In this document: in pieces, positions 25,044 to 31,953 of the stretch
Layout: every line of letters begins with the position of its first letter
Position numbering within the stretch: the first letter of the stretch is position 1
From: Actinopolyspora erythraea
GTDB taxonomy: Bacteria; Actinomycetota; Actinomycetes; Mycobacteriales; Pseudonocardiaceae
Assembly (NCBI RefSeq): GCF_002263515.1
Contig: NZ_CP022752.1
Coordinates: 4,774,001-4,838,000, forward strand
DNA length: 64,000 bases
Direction: 5' to 3'
Notes under the pieces: generated by a model
What the model was told of the DNA's origin: nothing
What the model saw: only the letters and a program-made list of their open reading frames with translations
Database searches by the model: none
Program-made: the position numbers and the translations under genes

Positions 25044-25070
25044 GGCCCGGCGGCCTGAGGCGGCCGGGCC
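25044..25070. terminator. Hairpin between dapC and the sigma-factor partner gene
   Basis: GGCCCGGC (25044-25051) and GCCGGGCC (25063-25070) form an 8-bp stem with an 11-nt loop. It sits between two convergent genes and is a likely bidirectional terminator. Confidence 0.5.
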
Positions 25071-25132
25071 GATCGCCCGGCCGACCGGAGGGGCCTCGTG
25101 GTGCGCCCGGGGATTCCGGGGCCGGCCACGGG

Positions 25133-25630
25133 TCAACACACGAACCAGTCGCTGCTCGCACGGTGCGCGAGGGCGCCGTCGGCCCGCCGGGTGAACAGCA
25201 GCAGGCGGACCGGCCCAGCCGGGACGTCCCGGACGGTGAATCCGCCGCAGCGGTCCAGCTCACCGTGGCACTCACCCCTCCCGTGCCGCACGGCCACCGT
25301 TCCCGACGGACTGGGTTGGCCGGAGCGGTTCAGCACGATGCCCCGGAACCGGAACACCCCGGAACGCGGCCCCCGCAGTTCGAGTTCGACGCGCCTGCCG
25401 GGTGCGGCGAAACTCAGCGTCCGCACCCGTGCAACGGCGCCGGAGGCCCCGTCCGGGTGTCCCGGAGCGGCGGAGTCGCCGATCCGGGCCAGCACCGCGG
25501 CGGCACCGCACCGCCGGACGAGACGTTCGGCCGCCCCGTAGGCCACGCCGACCGCCCGCTCCGGCGCGGGGTCGACCTGCCGGAACAGCCGCCCCAACGA
25601 CCGCAGCTCCTCGGGGACGCCGACGTTCAT
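25133..25630 (-). CDS. Unknown protein translationally coupled to ECF sigma factor
   Basis: A 165-residue protein I cannot assign by name. The first half (MNVGVPEELRSLGRLFRQVDP, then RAVGVAYGAAERLVRRCGAA) is helical. The second half is a predicted beta-sandwich (RVELELRGPRSGVFRFRGIV, then GGFTVRDVPAGPVRLLLFT) resembling carboxypeptidase-regulatory-like domains. It has no transmembrane helix and no zinc anti-sigma HxxxCxxC motif, so it is not an obvious anti-sigma factor. Its ATG overlaps the sigma-factor stop as ATGA (25627-25630), with GAGGGGGTGG upstream, so the pair is certainly co-expressed. A role as sigma partner or readout protein is inference. Confidence 0.75.
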   Translation of the reverse strand: MNVGVPEELRSLGRLFRQVDPAPERAVGVAYGAAERLVRRCGAAAVLARIGDSAAPGHPDGASGAVARVRTLSFAAPGRRVELELRGPRSGVFRFRGIVLNRSGQPSPSGTVAVRHGRGECHGELDRCGGFTVRDVPAGPVRLLLFTRRADGALAHRASSDWFVC

Positions 25631-26220
25631 CCGGCCACCCCCTCGACACCGTCCAGACTTCCCGAGGCGAGCATCCGCTGCCGCAGCGCTCGCAGACAGC
25701 GCTGCTTCTTCGGCCCGATGGAGCCGCGGGCCATCCCCAGCGCGGCCCCGATCTGTTCGTAACTGGCGTCCGGAGCCACCGCCATGATCCGCAACAGCTG
25801 CTGGCAGCGATGGGACAGCTGTGCGAACGCCTGGGCCATCCGCGCGGCGGAGACCGAGCGGACCGCGCTGCTCTCCGGACTCTCGGTCCCGGCGTCGACC
25901 TCGGCCAACAGCCCGGCCAGACCGCTGGGCGACTCCCTGCGACGGGCGCGGGCCAACCGCAGCGACTCGCGGCGCGCGGTGGTGACCAACCACGCGGACA
26001 CCCCCTCCGCCTCGCGGAGCCGGTGCAGGTTCTCCGCCAACAGCAACCAGGTCGCCTGCCAGGCGTCCTCGGCGTCGGCCCGGTTGGCCGAGTAGGCGCG
26101 AACGGCTCCCCACACGACACCGCTGTTGCGGTCCACCAGCTCGCGCCAGGCACGTTCGTCCCCGAGCGCCACGCGGTCGAGCAACGCGGCGGTACCACAG
26201 GTTCGTCCCTGCTCCGTCAC
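25627..26220 (-). CDS. RNA polymerase sigma factor, ECF type
   Basis: A 197-residue sigma-70 family protein with the short ECF layout. Region 2 (about 10-80) includes ALGDERAWRELVDRNSGVVWG and DAEDAWQATWLLLAENL, and region 4 (about 130-190) includes LSHRCQQLLRIMAVAPDASYEQIGAALGM, split here as LSHRCQQLLRIM and SYEQIGAALGM, then a recognition helix with KKQRCLRALRQR. Region 2.2 lacks the classical DxxQE form and reads DAWQATW. Start GTG 26220 has AAAGGTG five bases upstream. The downstream gene overlaps its stop by four bases. No adjacent transmembrane anti-sigma factor exists, so control is probably through the coupled partner or transcription. Confidence 0.88.
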   Translation of the reverse strand: MTEQGRTCGTAALLDRVALGDERAWRELVDRNSGVVWGAVRAYSANRADAEDAWQATWLLLAENLHRLREAEGVSAWLVTTARRESLRLARARRRESPSGLAGLLAEVDAGTESPESSAVRSVSAARMAQAFAQLSHRCQQLLRIMAVAPDASYEQIGAALGMARGSIGPKKQRCLRALRQRMLASGSLDGVEGVAG

Positions 26221-26995
26221 TGGAACACCTTTCGTATCTCGGATCCGGTCCCGCACCCGGAACCGCACCGCCGATGCGGAGGCACGGTCCGGCGGGTCTC
26301 GCCGAATAGGAGACGCCGAGGGGGCCGACGGATTCGTTCCGAGATCGCAAACCCCCGAACGGGGCATGTTTTCGAGTAGTCCTACGTACCCGCACCGCCA
26401 CCACACCGGCCTCGGACTCCCGGAACGAACCAGTTCGGGCTCACCCCGTCGACGCACTGTGAAGAGTCGACGAATCACACCCGGCGATCGTTGGAATATG
26501 ACACCGCCTGACCAGGTGACAGGCGGCGTTTGCGGATGCCAATCCCCCGAGTCCACGGCAGGATGATGGTCGAAGCGCGGGGAGGAGCACGGGGCGGTGA
26601 TTCCGATGACGCGAACGGCGTCGAACGACGGGGCGCGTCCGGGCCCACCGGCACCGGGCACCCCACCCGGGAGGGCCGGACCCCGGCACGCGGCTACCCG
26701 CCCGGGGACAACGCGCGAGCAGCCGACGACAACCGAGCGACAGCACGCAACGGGTGCTCACCTTGTGTCCGGGCCGGGCACCGGCGAACACCGACACTTC
26801 CGATCCGGTTGCCTGCGCCCGACCGGATCGGCCGGGGCGCCGCCGTCGCGGCGAACGACTCGTCACGAGAGCGGCAGACAGCCCCGCCCCGGTGTCGCAC
26901 TGCCCCTGTGGCACCGGGGTTAGCGGCCACCCACCGGCACGTCGAGGGGCCGTGCCGGCGGGTGGCCGACTCCTCGGGGGAACGCGAAACGAGAG
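26221..26995. other. Long non-coding region upstream of the ECF sigma gene
   Basis: About 775 bp between the MocR gene end and the sigma factor start. No frame shows a convincing protein. It contains the MocR-gene terminator (26924-26968), a short hairpin CCGCCTG/CAGGCGG around 26,506-26,528, and presumably the sigma promoter. No clear GGAAC-type ECF autoregulatory promoter was identified at proper spacing. Confidence 0.4.
26924..26968. terminator. Strong terminator of the MocR gene
   Basis: CGGCCACCCACCGGCACG (26924-26941) pairs with CGTGCCGGCGGGTGGCCG (26951-26968), an 18-bp stem with a single G-T wobble and a 9-nt loop. It starts 28 bp past the MocR stop on the minus strand. Confidence 0.75.
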
Positions 26996-28432
26996 CTAGG
27001 TGACCAGTTCGGGCGCACCGGGGTCGTTGAGCGAGCCATCGGCCTCGGCGATCCTGCGCACCGCCTGGTGAAGCCTGTCCTCCGGCAGGCTGTAGGGCAG
27101 CCGGAGCCGGTCCTCGAAGTCCCCCTCTACGGCGAACCTGCCGGGAGGGGCCAGGCGCACCCCGCGCTGTTCGGCGGCCGCGACCAGCCTCCCGGCGCGG
27201 CGGGAACCGATGTGGCACCACAGCGACAGCCCGCCCTCGGGAAGTGTGAACGTCCACCCCGGGAGATGTTCGCGCAGCGCCGCCACCAGGCTGTCCCGCC
27301 GGCACCGGATCCTCGCGCGGTTGCGCCGCGACGCCTCGTCGGCGTGTTCGAGCAGCTCGGCCAGCACCAGCTGCTCGAACACCGGGCTTCCCAGGTCGAT
27401 CGCGGCACGACCGAGGACCATGCGCTGCACGAGCTCGTGCGGGGCACGGAGCCAGCCCAACCGCAGCCCGCCCCAGAACGACTTGCTCGCCGAGCCCACG
27501 GTGATCGTCCGCGACTCCGCGAAGGCGGCCAGGGGTGGTGGCGGCTCCTCGTCCGAGAGGTCGATGTCGACCAGCGTCTCGTCCACGACAGCGGTCGTGC
27601 GGTGCCGCCGCAGGGCGCCACCCAGCCGCTCCCGCTCGGCTGCCGACATCAGGGCCCCGGTCGGGTTGTGGAAGTCGGGAACCAGGTAGGCCAACCGGGG
27701 CGCGCCCTGGGCCAGCGTCGCCTCCAGCAGTTCGAGGTCCCAGCGCCCTTCCACCATGGGCACCGGCAACGGCAGCGCGCGCACCCCCCGCACGGCTTCC
27801 AGCGCGTTGGGGTAGGTGGGGTGCTCCAGCAGTACCCGCTGCCCCGGGGTGAGCAGGGTGCGCAGCACGAGCGCGAAGGCGTGCTGGGCGCCGTTGGTGA
27901 TCATCACCTGGTCGGGGTCGGTGGGCAGCCCGCGCTCCTCGAACCGCCGGGCCACCCGTTCACGCAGCTCGGCCAGTCCCTGCGGCTGGTAACCGTGCCC
28001 GTGGAACCACGCGGGGAAACCCTCGGTCACCCGTTCGACGGCCTCGAACACCTCGGCGGGGGGCGCCGGGGTGGCCTGGGCGAAGTTGATGCTCTCGCCC
28101 CGCTCCGGCGGGTACCAGCCACCGGAGTCGGCCGTGCCACCAGCGGTGGCGGGCAGACCGATCCACGATCCGGCGCCCCGCCTGCTCCGGACGAAGCCCT
28201 GTTCCCGGAGCCGGTCGAGCGCACCGGTCACCAGATTGCGGCTGGCACCTATCCGCCGCGCCAGTTCCCGTTCGGGGGGAAGCCGCGTACCCGGCGGCAG
28301 CTGCCCGGCCAGCACGAGCTGCCGCAGAGCCGAGTGGAGCGCGTCGGCACTCGGTCGACCCGCCGGTGACCAGTTCCCGAGCAACCGAGCCATACTTTCG
28401 GCTCCGATTCTGCCCGCCTCCGGCATGTCCAT
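26996..28432 (-). CDS. MocR/GabR-type PLP-dependent transcriptional regulator
   Basis: A 478-residue fusion of a GntR-type winged helix (about 25-95: LHSALRQLVLAGQLPPGTRLP, then ELARRIGASRNLVTGALDRL) and a fold-type I aminotransferase domain (about 115-470). The latter has NGAQHAFALVLRTLL, VPDFHNPTG and the PLP lysine in TVGSASKSFWGGLRLGW. MocR proteins sense PLP adducts and usually act on the adjacent divergent gene. Here that is a YczE-family membrane protein gene starting 60 bp away, and the gap contains two copies of an ACCA...TTCCACT repeat. This is the same pairing known for MocR/YczE in several actinobacteria. ATG 28432 directly abuts the operator; ATG two codons downstream is an alternative. 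Confidence 0.9.
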   Translation of the reverse strand: MDMPEAGRIGAESMARLLGNWSPAGRPSADALHSALRQLVLAGQLPPGTRLPPERELARRIGASRNLVTGALDRLREQGFVRSRRGAGSWIGLPATAGGTADSGGWYPPERGESINFAQATPAPPAEVFEAVERVTEGFPAWFHGHGYQPQGLAELRERVARRFEERGLPTDPDQVMITNGAQHAFALVLRTLLTPGQRVLLEHPTYPNALEAVRGVRALPLPVPMVEGRWDLELLEATLAQGAPRLAYLVPDFHNPTGALMSAAERERLGGALRRHRTTAVVDETLVDIDLSDEEPPPPLAAFAESRTITVGSASKSFWGGLRLGWLRAPHELVQRMVLGRAAIDLGSPVFEQLVLAELLEHADEASRRNRARIRCRRDSLVAALREHLPGWTFTLPEGGLSLWCHIGSRRAGRLVAAAEQRGVRLAPPGRFAVEGDFEDRLRLPYSLPEDRLHQAVRRIAEADGSLNDPGAPELVT

Positions 28433-28435
28433 GGG

Positions 28436-28488
28436 ACCAATATTCCACTATTGGCTCTTAAAATAAAGACCAGTTCCACTTACCAAGG
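28436..28488. promoter_or_regulatory. MocR operator and divergent promoter (direct repeats)
   Basis: ACCAATATTCCACT at 28436-28449 and ACCAGTTCCACT at 28469-28480 form direct repeats 33 bp apart (about three helical turns). The first also carries the palindrome CCAATA-TTCCAC-TATTGG (28437-28454). TAAAAT at 28459-28464 lies between them as a possible -10 for the YczE gene. Direct repeats of this kind are the usual MocR binding pattern; the assignment to this protein is inference. Confidence 0.65.
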
Positions 28489-28492
28489 AGAC

Positions 28493-29134
28493 ATGCCCCG
28501 AAACACGGCCTCAGTGGACCTTTCCCCCATACCAGTGAGACACCGGCCGAGCACCCGGCTGCCGCGGCTGCTCGCCGGACTGGCCTGCTACGGCGTGAGC
28601 ATGGCGATGATGGTGCGCGCGGAACTCGGACTCTCACCGTGGGACGTGCTGCACGACGGCCTGACGGAGCGCACCGGGCTCGACTTCGGCACCGTGACGG
28701 CGATCACCGGCACCGCCGTGCTGCTGTGCTGGATACCGCTGCGCCAACGCCCCGGCGTCGGAACCGTCGCGAACGTCTGCGTCGTGGCCCTCTCGGTGAG
28801 CGTCGCGCTGCATGTCATTCCGCCGGTCACGGGGCTGCCGCCACGAATCGCGCTGCTACTCGGCGGTGTGCTGTGCAACGGCCTGGCCACCGCCGTCTAC
28901 GTCGGGGCGAGGCTCGGACCCGGGCCGAGGGACGGCCTGATGACCGGGCTGCACGCCAGGACCGGGTTCTCGCTGCGAGCCGTGCGCACCTGGGTCGAGC
29001 TCTCGGTACTGTCGGCGGGGTGGCTGCTGGGAGGCTCCGTCGGACCGGGCACGGCGCTGTACGCCCTCGCGATCGGGCCGATCACGCAACTCGCGATGCC
29101 CGTGGTGGCGGTGCGGAGCCCGACGGCGGGATAA
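28493..29134 (+). CDS. YczE/YyaS/YitT-family membrane protein
   Basis: A 213-residue integral membrane protein with about five hydrophobic helices. It has RLLAGLACYGVSMAMMVRAELG, then LGLSPWDVLHDGLTERTG (a family motif), and a second half starting ALLLGGVLCNGLATAVYVGARLGPGPRDGLMTG, split here as LGGVLCNGLATAVYVG and LGPGPRDGLMTG. It looks like an internal duplication of the LGxxPWD/GPRDGL element. The transported substrate is unknown; regulation by the divergent MocR protein suggests a vitamin B6 or amino-compound link (inference). AAGGAG lies four bases before ATG 28493. It is followed after 7 bp by a PP2C gene. Confidence 0.85.
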   Translation: MPRNTASVDLSPIPVRHRPSTRLPRLLAGLACYGVSMAMMVRAELGLSPWDVLHDGLTERTGLDFGTVTAITGTAVLLCWIPLRQRPGVGTVANVCVVALSVSVALHVIPPVTGLPPRIALLLGGVLCNGLATAVYVGARLGPGPRDGLMTGLHARTGFSLRAVRTWVELSVLSAGWLLGGSVGPGTALYALAIGPITQLAMPVVAVRSPTAG

Positions 29135-29141
29135 TCCGGTC

Positions 29142-29960
29142 ATGCCCACTGTCGAGGTAGCCGAACGGGCGGGAACCGAACCGAGTGAGGACGTGGTGCT
29201 CACGCTGCCGAACGCGGTGGCGGTGCTGGACGGCGCCACCTCGCTGCGCCCGACCGAGCGCACCGGCGGCTGGTACGCCGCCGAACTCGCCGCCGCGCTG
29301 CGCCCCCACCTCGACTCCCCGGCCGAGCCGGACCTGGCCGAGTCGCTCGAAGCGGCCATCGCGGAGGTCAGCACCGCGCACGGGTTGAGCCCCGGCGACT
29401 CGCCATCCAGCACGGTGTCGGTGCTGCGCTGGAACGAGCGGCTGGTGGAAGCACTGGTACTGGCCGACAGCCCGGTCGTGGTGTTCACCGGGTCAGGAGT
29501 GGACGCGGTGACCGACGACCGGCTGGACGCGCTGCGCACCCCGGGAAACGACGGTCACCGGGAGTGGCTGCGCGACGGCGGCGGATTCGACGAGCGGCAC
29601 CACCGCGAACTGCGCGCCGCCGTGGACGCCACGGGGCGCTGGCGCAACGTCGAGGGCGGTTTCTGGGTCGCCGAGGCGGATCCGCGCGCCGCGCACCGCG
29701 CGATCCGGCGCGACTGGCCCAGGGAAGCGGTCCGCTCGGCGCTGCTGGCCAGCGACGGCGTCTCCTGCGGTGTCGACCAGTACGGCAGCTACCGCGACTG
29801 GCGGGGACTGCTCGAACACGCCCGCACCGAGTCACCCGGGGCGGTGCTGGAGCGGATCCGGGCCGCGGAACGGTCCGATCCGGACGGCAGGCGCTGGCCC
29901 CGGCCGAAGCGGCACGACGACCAGGCGCTGGCCGTCGTGGAGTTCACATCGGACGGTTGA
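29142..29960 (+). CDS. PP2C-family serine/threonine phosphatase-like protein
   Basis: A 272-residue protein with a divergent PP2C fold. It includes NAVAVLDGATSLRP (metal-binding DGxx), SSTVSVLRWNERLVEALVLADSPVVVF, split here as SSTVSVLRW and LVEALVLADSPV, LLASDGVSCGVDQYG (acidic metal site) and the terminal KRHDDQALAVVEF with the DDxxL/V motif. Its length is close to short bacterial PP2Cs, but the N-terminal RxxxED motif is replaced by SEDVVLTLPN, so activity is not certain. It begins 7 bp after the YczE gene and is probably in the same transcript. Substrate unknown. Confidence 0.75.
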   Translation: MPTVEVAERAGTEPSEDVVLTLPNAVAVLDGATSLRPTERTGGWYAAELAAALRPHLDSPAEPDLAESLEAAIAEVSTAHGLSPGDSPSSTVSVLRWNERLVEALVLADSPVVVFTGSGVDAVTDDRLDALRTPGNDGHREWLRDGGGFDERHHRELRAAVDATGRWRNVEGGFWVAEADPRAAHRAIRRDWPREAVRSALLASDGVSCGVDQYGSYRDWRGLLEHARTESPGAVLERIRAAERSDPDGRRWPRPKRHDDQALAVVEFTSDG

Positions 29961-29990
29961 TACCCCCGCTGGTTTCCGGAGGTTCGGGGC

Positions 29991-31019
29991 ATGGTGCTGG
30001 CCGACAGCGCGGTCTACGTGAACGGCAGGGTCCGACGGCGGTGCGGGACGATCGAGGAGACCCTACGCGAACTGCGGAACACCTCCGGATCGGATCACGC
30101 CTTCGGGTGGATCGACCTGTCCCGGCCGGACAACTCCGAGCTGGAGGCGCTGGGCGCCGAGTTCGAGCTGCACCACCTCGCCCTGGAGGACGCGAGGCTC
30201 GCGCACCAGCGCCCGAAGCTCGACCGCTACGGCGGAACGCTGTTCATGGTGCTGCGCTCGGCGCTTTACCAGGAGGACACCGAGAACGTGACCCTCGGCG
30301 AGGTGCACGCCTTCATCGGCTCGGACTTCGTCGTCACGGCGCGGCAGAGCGGGCAGCCCGACCTCGACGCGGTGCGGCGGCGCCTGGAGGGCCAGCCCGA
30401 GCTGCTGAAGCACGGTCCACCGGCCGTGCTCTACGCGCTGGTGGACCGGGTGGTGGACGACTTCCAACCGGTGGAGCGGGAACTGCAGAACGACCTCGAC
30501 GAGATCGAGACCGAGGTCTTCGGTGGCGAGCCCACGGTGTCCAAGCGGATCTACCGCCTCTCGCGCGAGGTGATCGAGTTCCAGCGGGCCACCCGTCCGA
30601 TCACGGACGTGCTGGACGGGATGGAAGAGGCCTTCCAGCAGCTGCGCGACGGCGTGGAGCTGAACCGCCACCTGCGGGACGTCCGGGACCACGCGGCCGA
30701 CGTGGTGGAGCGCGTCGAGTCGCACCGGCAGTTGTTGGCCAACATCCTCCTGGTCAACTCCTCGCTGCACTCGCAGCGCCAGAACGAGCAGGCCACCAGG
30801 CTCACCGAGACGAGCCTGCGGCAGAACGAGGACATGAAGCGCATCTCCTCGTGGGCGGCGATCCTGTTCACCCCGACCCTGGTGGGCACGGTGTACGGGA
30901 TGAACTTCACGCACATGCCGGAGCTGGACTGGCAACCGGGTTATCCCCTGTCGCTGGTGCTGATGCTGCTGGTGGCCGTCGCCCTGTACGCGGCGTTCCG
31001 GAGCCGCGACTGGTTGTAG
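29991..31019 (+). CDS. corA: CorA-type magnesium/cobalt transporter
   Basis: A 342-residue CorA-family divalent cation channel. The large N-terminal cytoplasmic alpha/beta domain (1-~280) includes FGWIDLSRPDNSELEALGAEF, split here as FGWIDLSRPD and ELEALGAEF, and LEDARLAHQRPKLDRYGG. The long gating helix follows (LRDVRDHAADVVERVESHRQ). Two membrane helices near the end flank the signature YGMNF (about residue 304) and the periplasmic THMPELDWQPGYP loop. The pentameric protein admits Mg2+ and Co2+. It starts 30 bp after the PP2C gene, suggesting co-transcription. A structured intergenic region follows. Confidence 0.93.
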   Translation: MVLADSAVYVNGRVRRRCGTIEETLRELRNTSGSDHAFGWIDLSRPDNSELEALGAEFELHHLALEDARLAHQRPKLDRYGGTLFMVLRSALYQEDTENVTLGEVHAFIGSDFVVTARQSGQPDLDAVRRRLEGQPELLKHGPPAVLYALVDRVVDDFQPVERELQNDLDEIETEVFGGEPTVSKRIYRLSREVIEFQRATRPITDVLDGMEEAFQQLRDGVELNRHLRDVRDHAADVVERVESHRQLLANILLVNSSLHSQRQNEQATRLTETSLRQNEDMKRISSWAAILFTPTLVGTVYGMNFTHMPELDWQPGYPLSLVLMLLVAVALYAAFRSRDWL

Positions 31020-31416
31020 CCGGCGAATCGGGCCGAAAAAAGATCTCTTCCCCTAGAGACATTTGCGGTCCTATTTAGTAGTCTGGGGGACGTCCACCTG
31101 ACCCCCAGGGGTGGACTTGGCGCCCCCGCACTCCCGGTGACCCCCAGGCCGGTTGAGAGCGGGGGCGCACCTTTGTCCCGGGTGTCACCTTTCCGGTTGA
31201 CTCGTGCCGTGAGCTCCCGATTCGGCGAGAGAGTCCGGGCTCCTCGTGCGATGCTCCGGTCGAGAGGCGGGGCAACCCACCGGGGAGACGTCGAACGAGG
31301 GAACGAAAGCCCGCTCGGCAGCCGAACCTTCCCCCGTTCGGGTGAAGAAGCGGAACCAAACCCGAGAGCTAATCGTCAGTAATAAAAGGCGGAGGTTTTT
31401 CACACGGAGGCACGCC
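31020..31416. other. Structured ~400-bp region between corA and a small gene
   Basis: No protein-coding frame is convincing. The first part is AT-rich (31,033-31,080) and probably contains a promoter. The middle has interleaved inverted repeats and a duplicated TGACCCCCAGG motif (see separate entry). The last 200 bp lead to a good GGAGG site for the 72-residue gene. Overall it looks like a long 5' leader or a non-coding RNA locus. Confidence 0.45.
31083..31167 (+). ncRNA. Candidate structured leader RNA with alternative stems
   Basis: CTGGGGG (31083-31089) can pair with CCCCCAG (31102-31108), and GTCCACC (31092-31098) with GGTGGAC (31110-31116). The two 7-bp stems interleave, so they form either a pseudoknot or mutually exclusive hairpins. 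TGACCCCCAGG occurs at 31099-31109 and again at 31138-31148, the second copy in the loop of a 9-bp stem CGCCCCCGC/GCGGGGGCG (31121-31129/31159-31167). This does not match a riboswitch class I know. Whether it is transcribed as a leader is inference. Confidence 0.35.
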
Positions 31417-31635
31417 ATGAATCTGCACGCCCGGATCGAGCTGTTCGGCGGCCCGGAGGACGGCCGCGAGATCACACTTCCCGTCAGCGGCGAGGGTGAG
31501 CCGCTGTCCCCGCTACCCGTGCCGCGCGCTTCGGAGGAGAACGCGGGAGTCGCCTGGTACGAACGAGACCACCACCTCGGGCGCGGATTCTGGGTGTACA
31601 GGTACGCGGACTCCCAGTCGGCGCAGCCCGGCTGA
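31417..31635 (+). CDS. Small GGPxDGR-motif protein of unknown function
   Basis: A 72-residue protein beginning MNLHARIELFGGPEDGREITLP, split here as MNLHARIEL and FGGPEDGREITLP, and ending VAWYERDHHLGRGFWVYRYAD. The GGPxDGR motif followed by a short C-terminal Tyr-rich strand (YRY) is common in small actinobacterial and actinophage proteins of unknown function. GGAGG lies seven bases before the ATG, giving good support for this start. It is a single gene preceded by a long, structured leader and followed by the phytase upstream region. No function can be assigned. Confidence 0.7.
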   Translation: MNLHARIELFGGPEDGREITLPVSGEGEPLSPLPVPRASEENAGVAWYERDHHLGRGFWVYRYADSQSAQPG

Positions 31636-31953
31636 GCCCTCCGCTCGCGGCCGGCTCCGCGAGCACGCGGCGGAAACCACCCGGCTCGGAGCGCGCGCAC
31701 GCGGTTCCGAACCCGCACGCCCCCGACGAGGCGACGTCCCGCACCCCCGCGTCACCTCGTGGCCGGGCACGGGGCGGCCGGGCAAGTAGGGACCGGTGGG
31801 CGGGGAAGAGCGTCCCGGGAGCGCGGAGCGGAGAACCGCACGCATCCCACCGTTCACCTTCCGTCCATCCCGGACTCACGGTGTCGATCAACCCGGTACA
31901 CGGACGACCCGCACGATTGCCCGGAAGTCGCATCCGAGTCCGGGAGGTCATCC
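31636..31953. other. Phytase upstream region
   Basis: About 320 bp without a gene. The right part contains a Pho-box-like array (31852-31884) and TACACG at about 31,897-31,902 as a possible -10. The left part is GC-rich with no recognised signal. Confidence 0.45.
31852..31884 (+). promoter_or_regulatory. Pho-box-like triple 11-bp direct repeat before phytase
   Basis: GTTCACCTTCC (31852-31862), GTCCATCCCGG (31863-31873) and ACTCACGGTGT (31874-31884) are three contiguous 11-mers. The first two match the GTTCAYC-type unit of Streptomyces PhoP boxes well; the third is weaker. They end 69 bp before the phytase start, an activating position. The regulator would be RegX3/PhoP-like, and regX3 is in this window. 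Confidence 0.6.

Noticed and set aside
26530..27003. 157-codon open frame on the plus strand
   Set aside because: Arg/Pro/Gly-rich low-complexity product, no ribosome site, and it overlaps the strong MocR terminator and the MocR stop.
31225..31262. GAGAGTCCGGGCTCC resembling the RNase P RNA 5' core
   Set aside because: The match ends after about 15 bases and none of the other conserved P-RNA segments or overall length follow.
31255..31300. GGGGCAACCC-like segment considered as a SAM or c-di-AMP riboswitch
   Set aside because: Only a few bases fit; the conserved core helices of SAM-I/IV or ydaO-type switches are not present.
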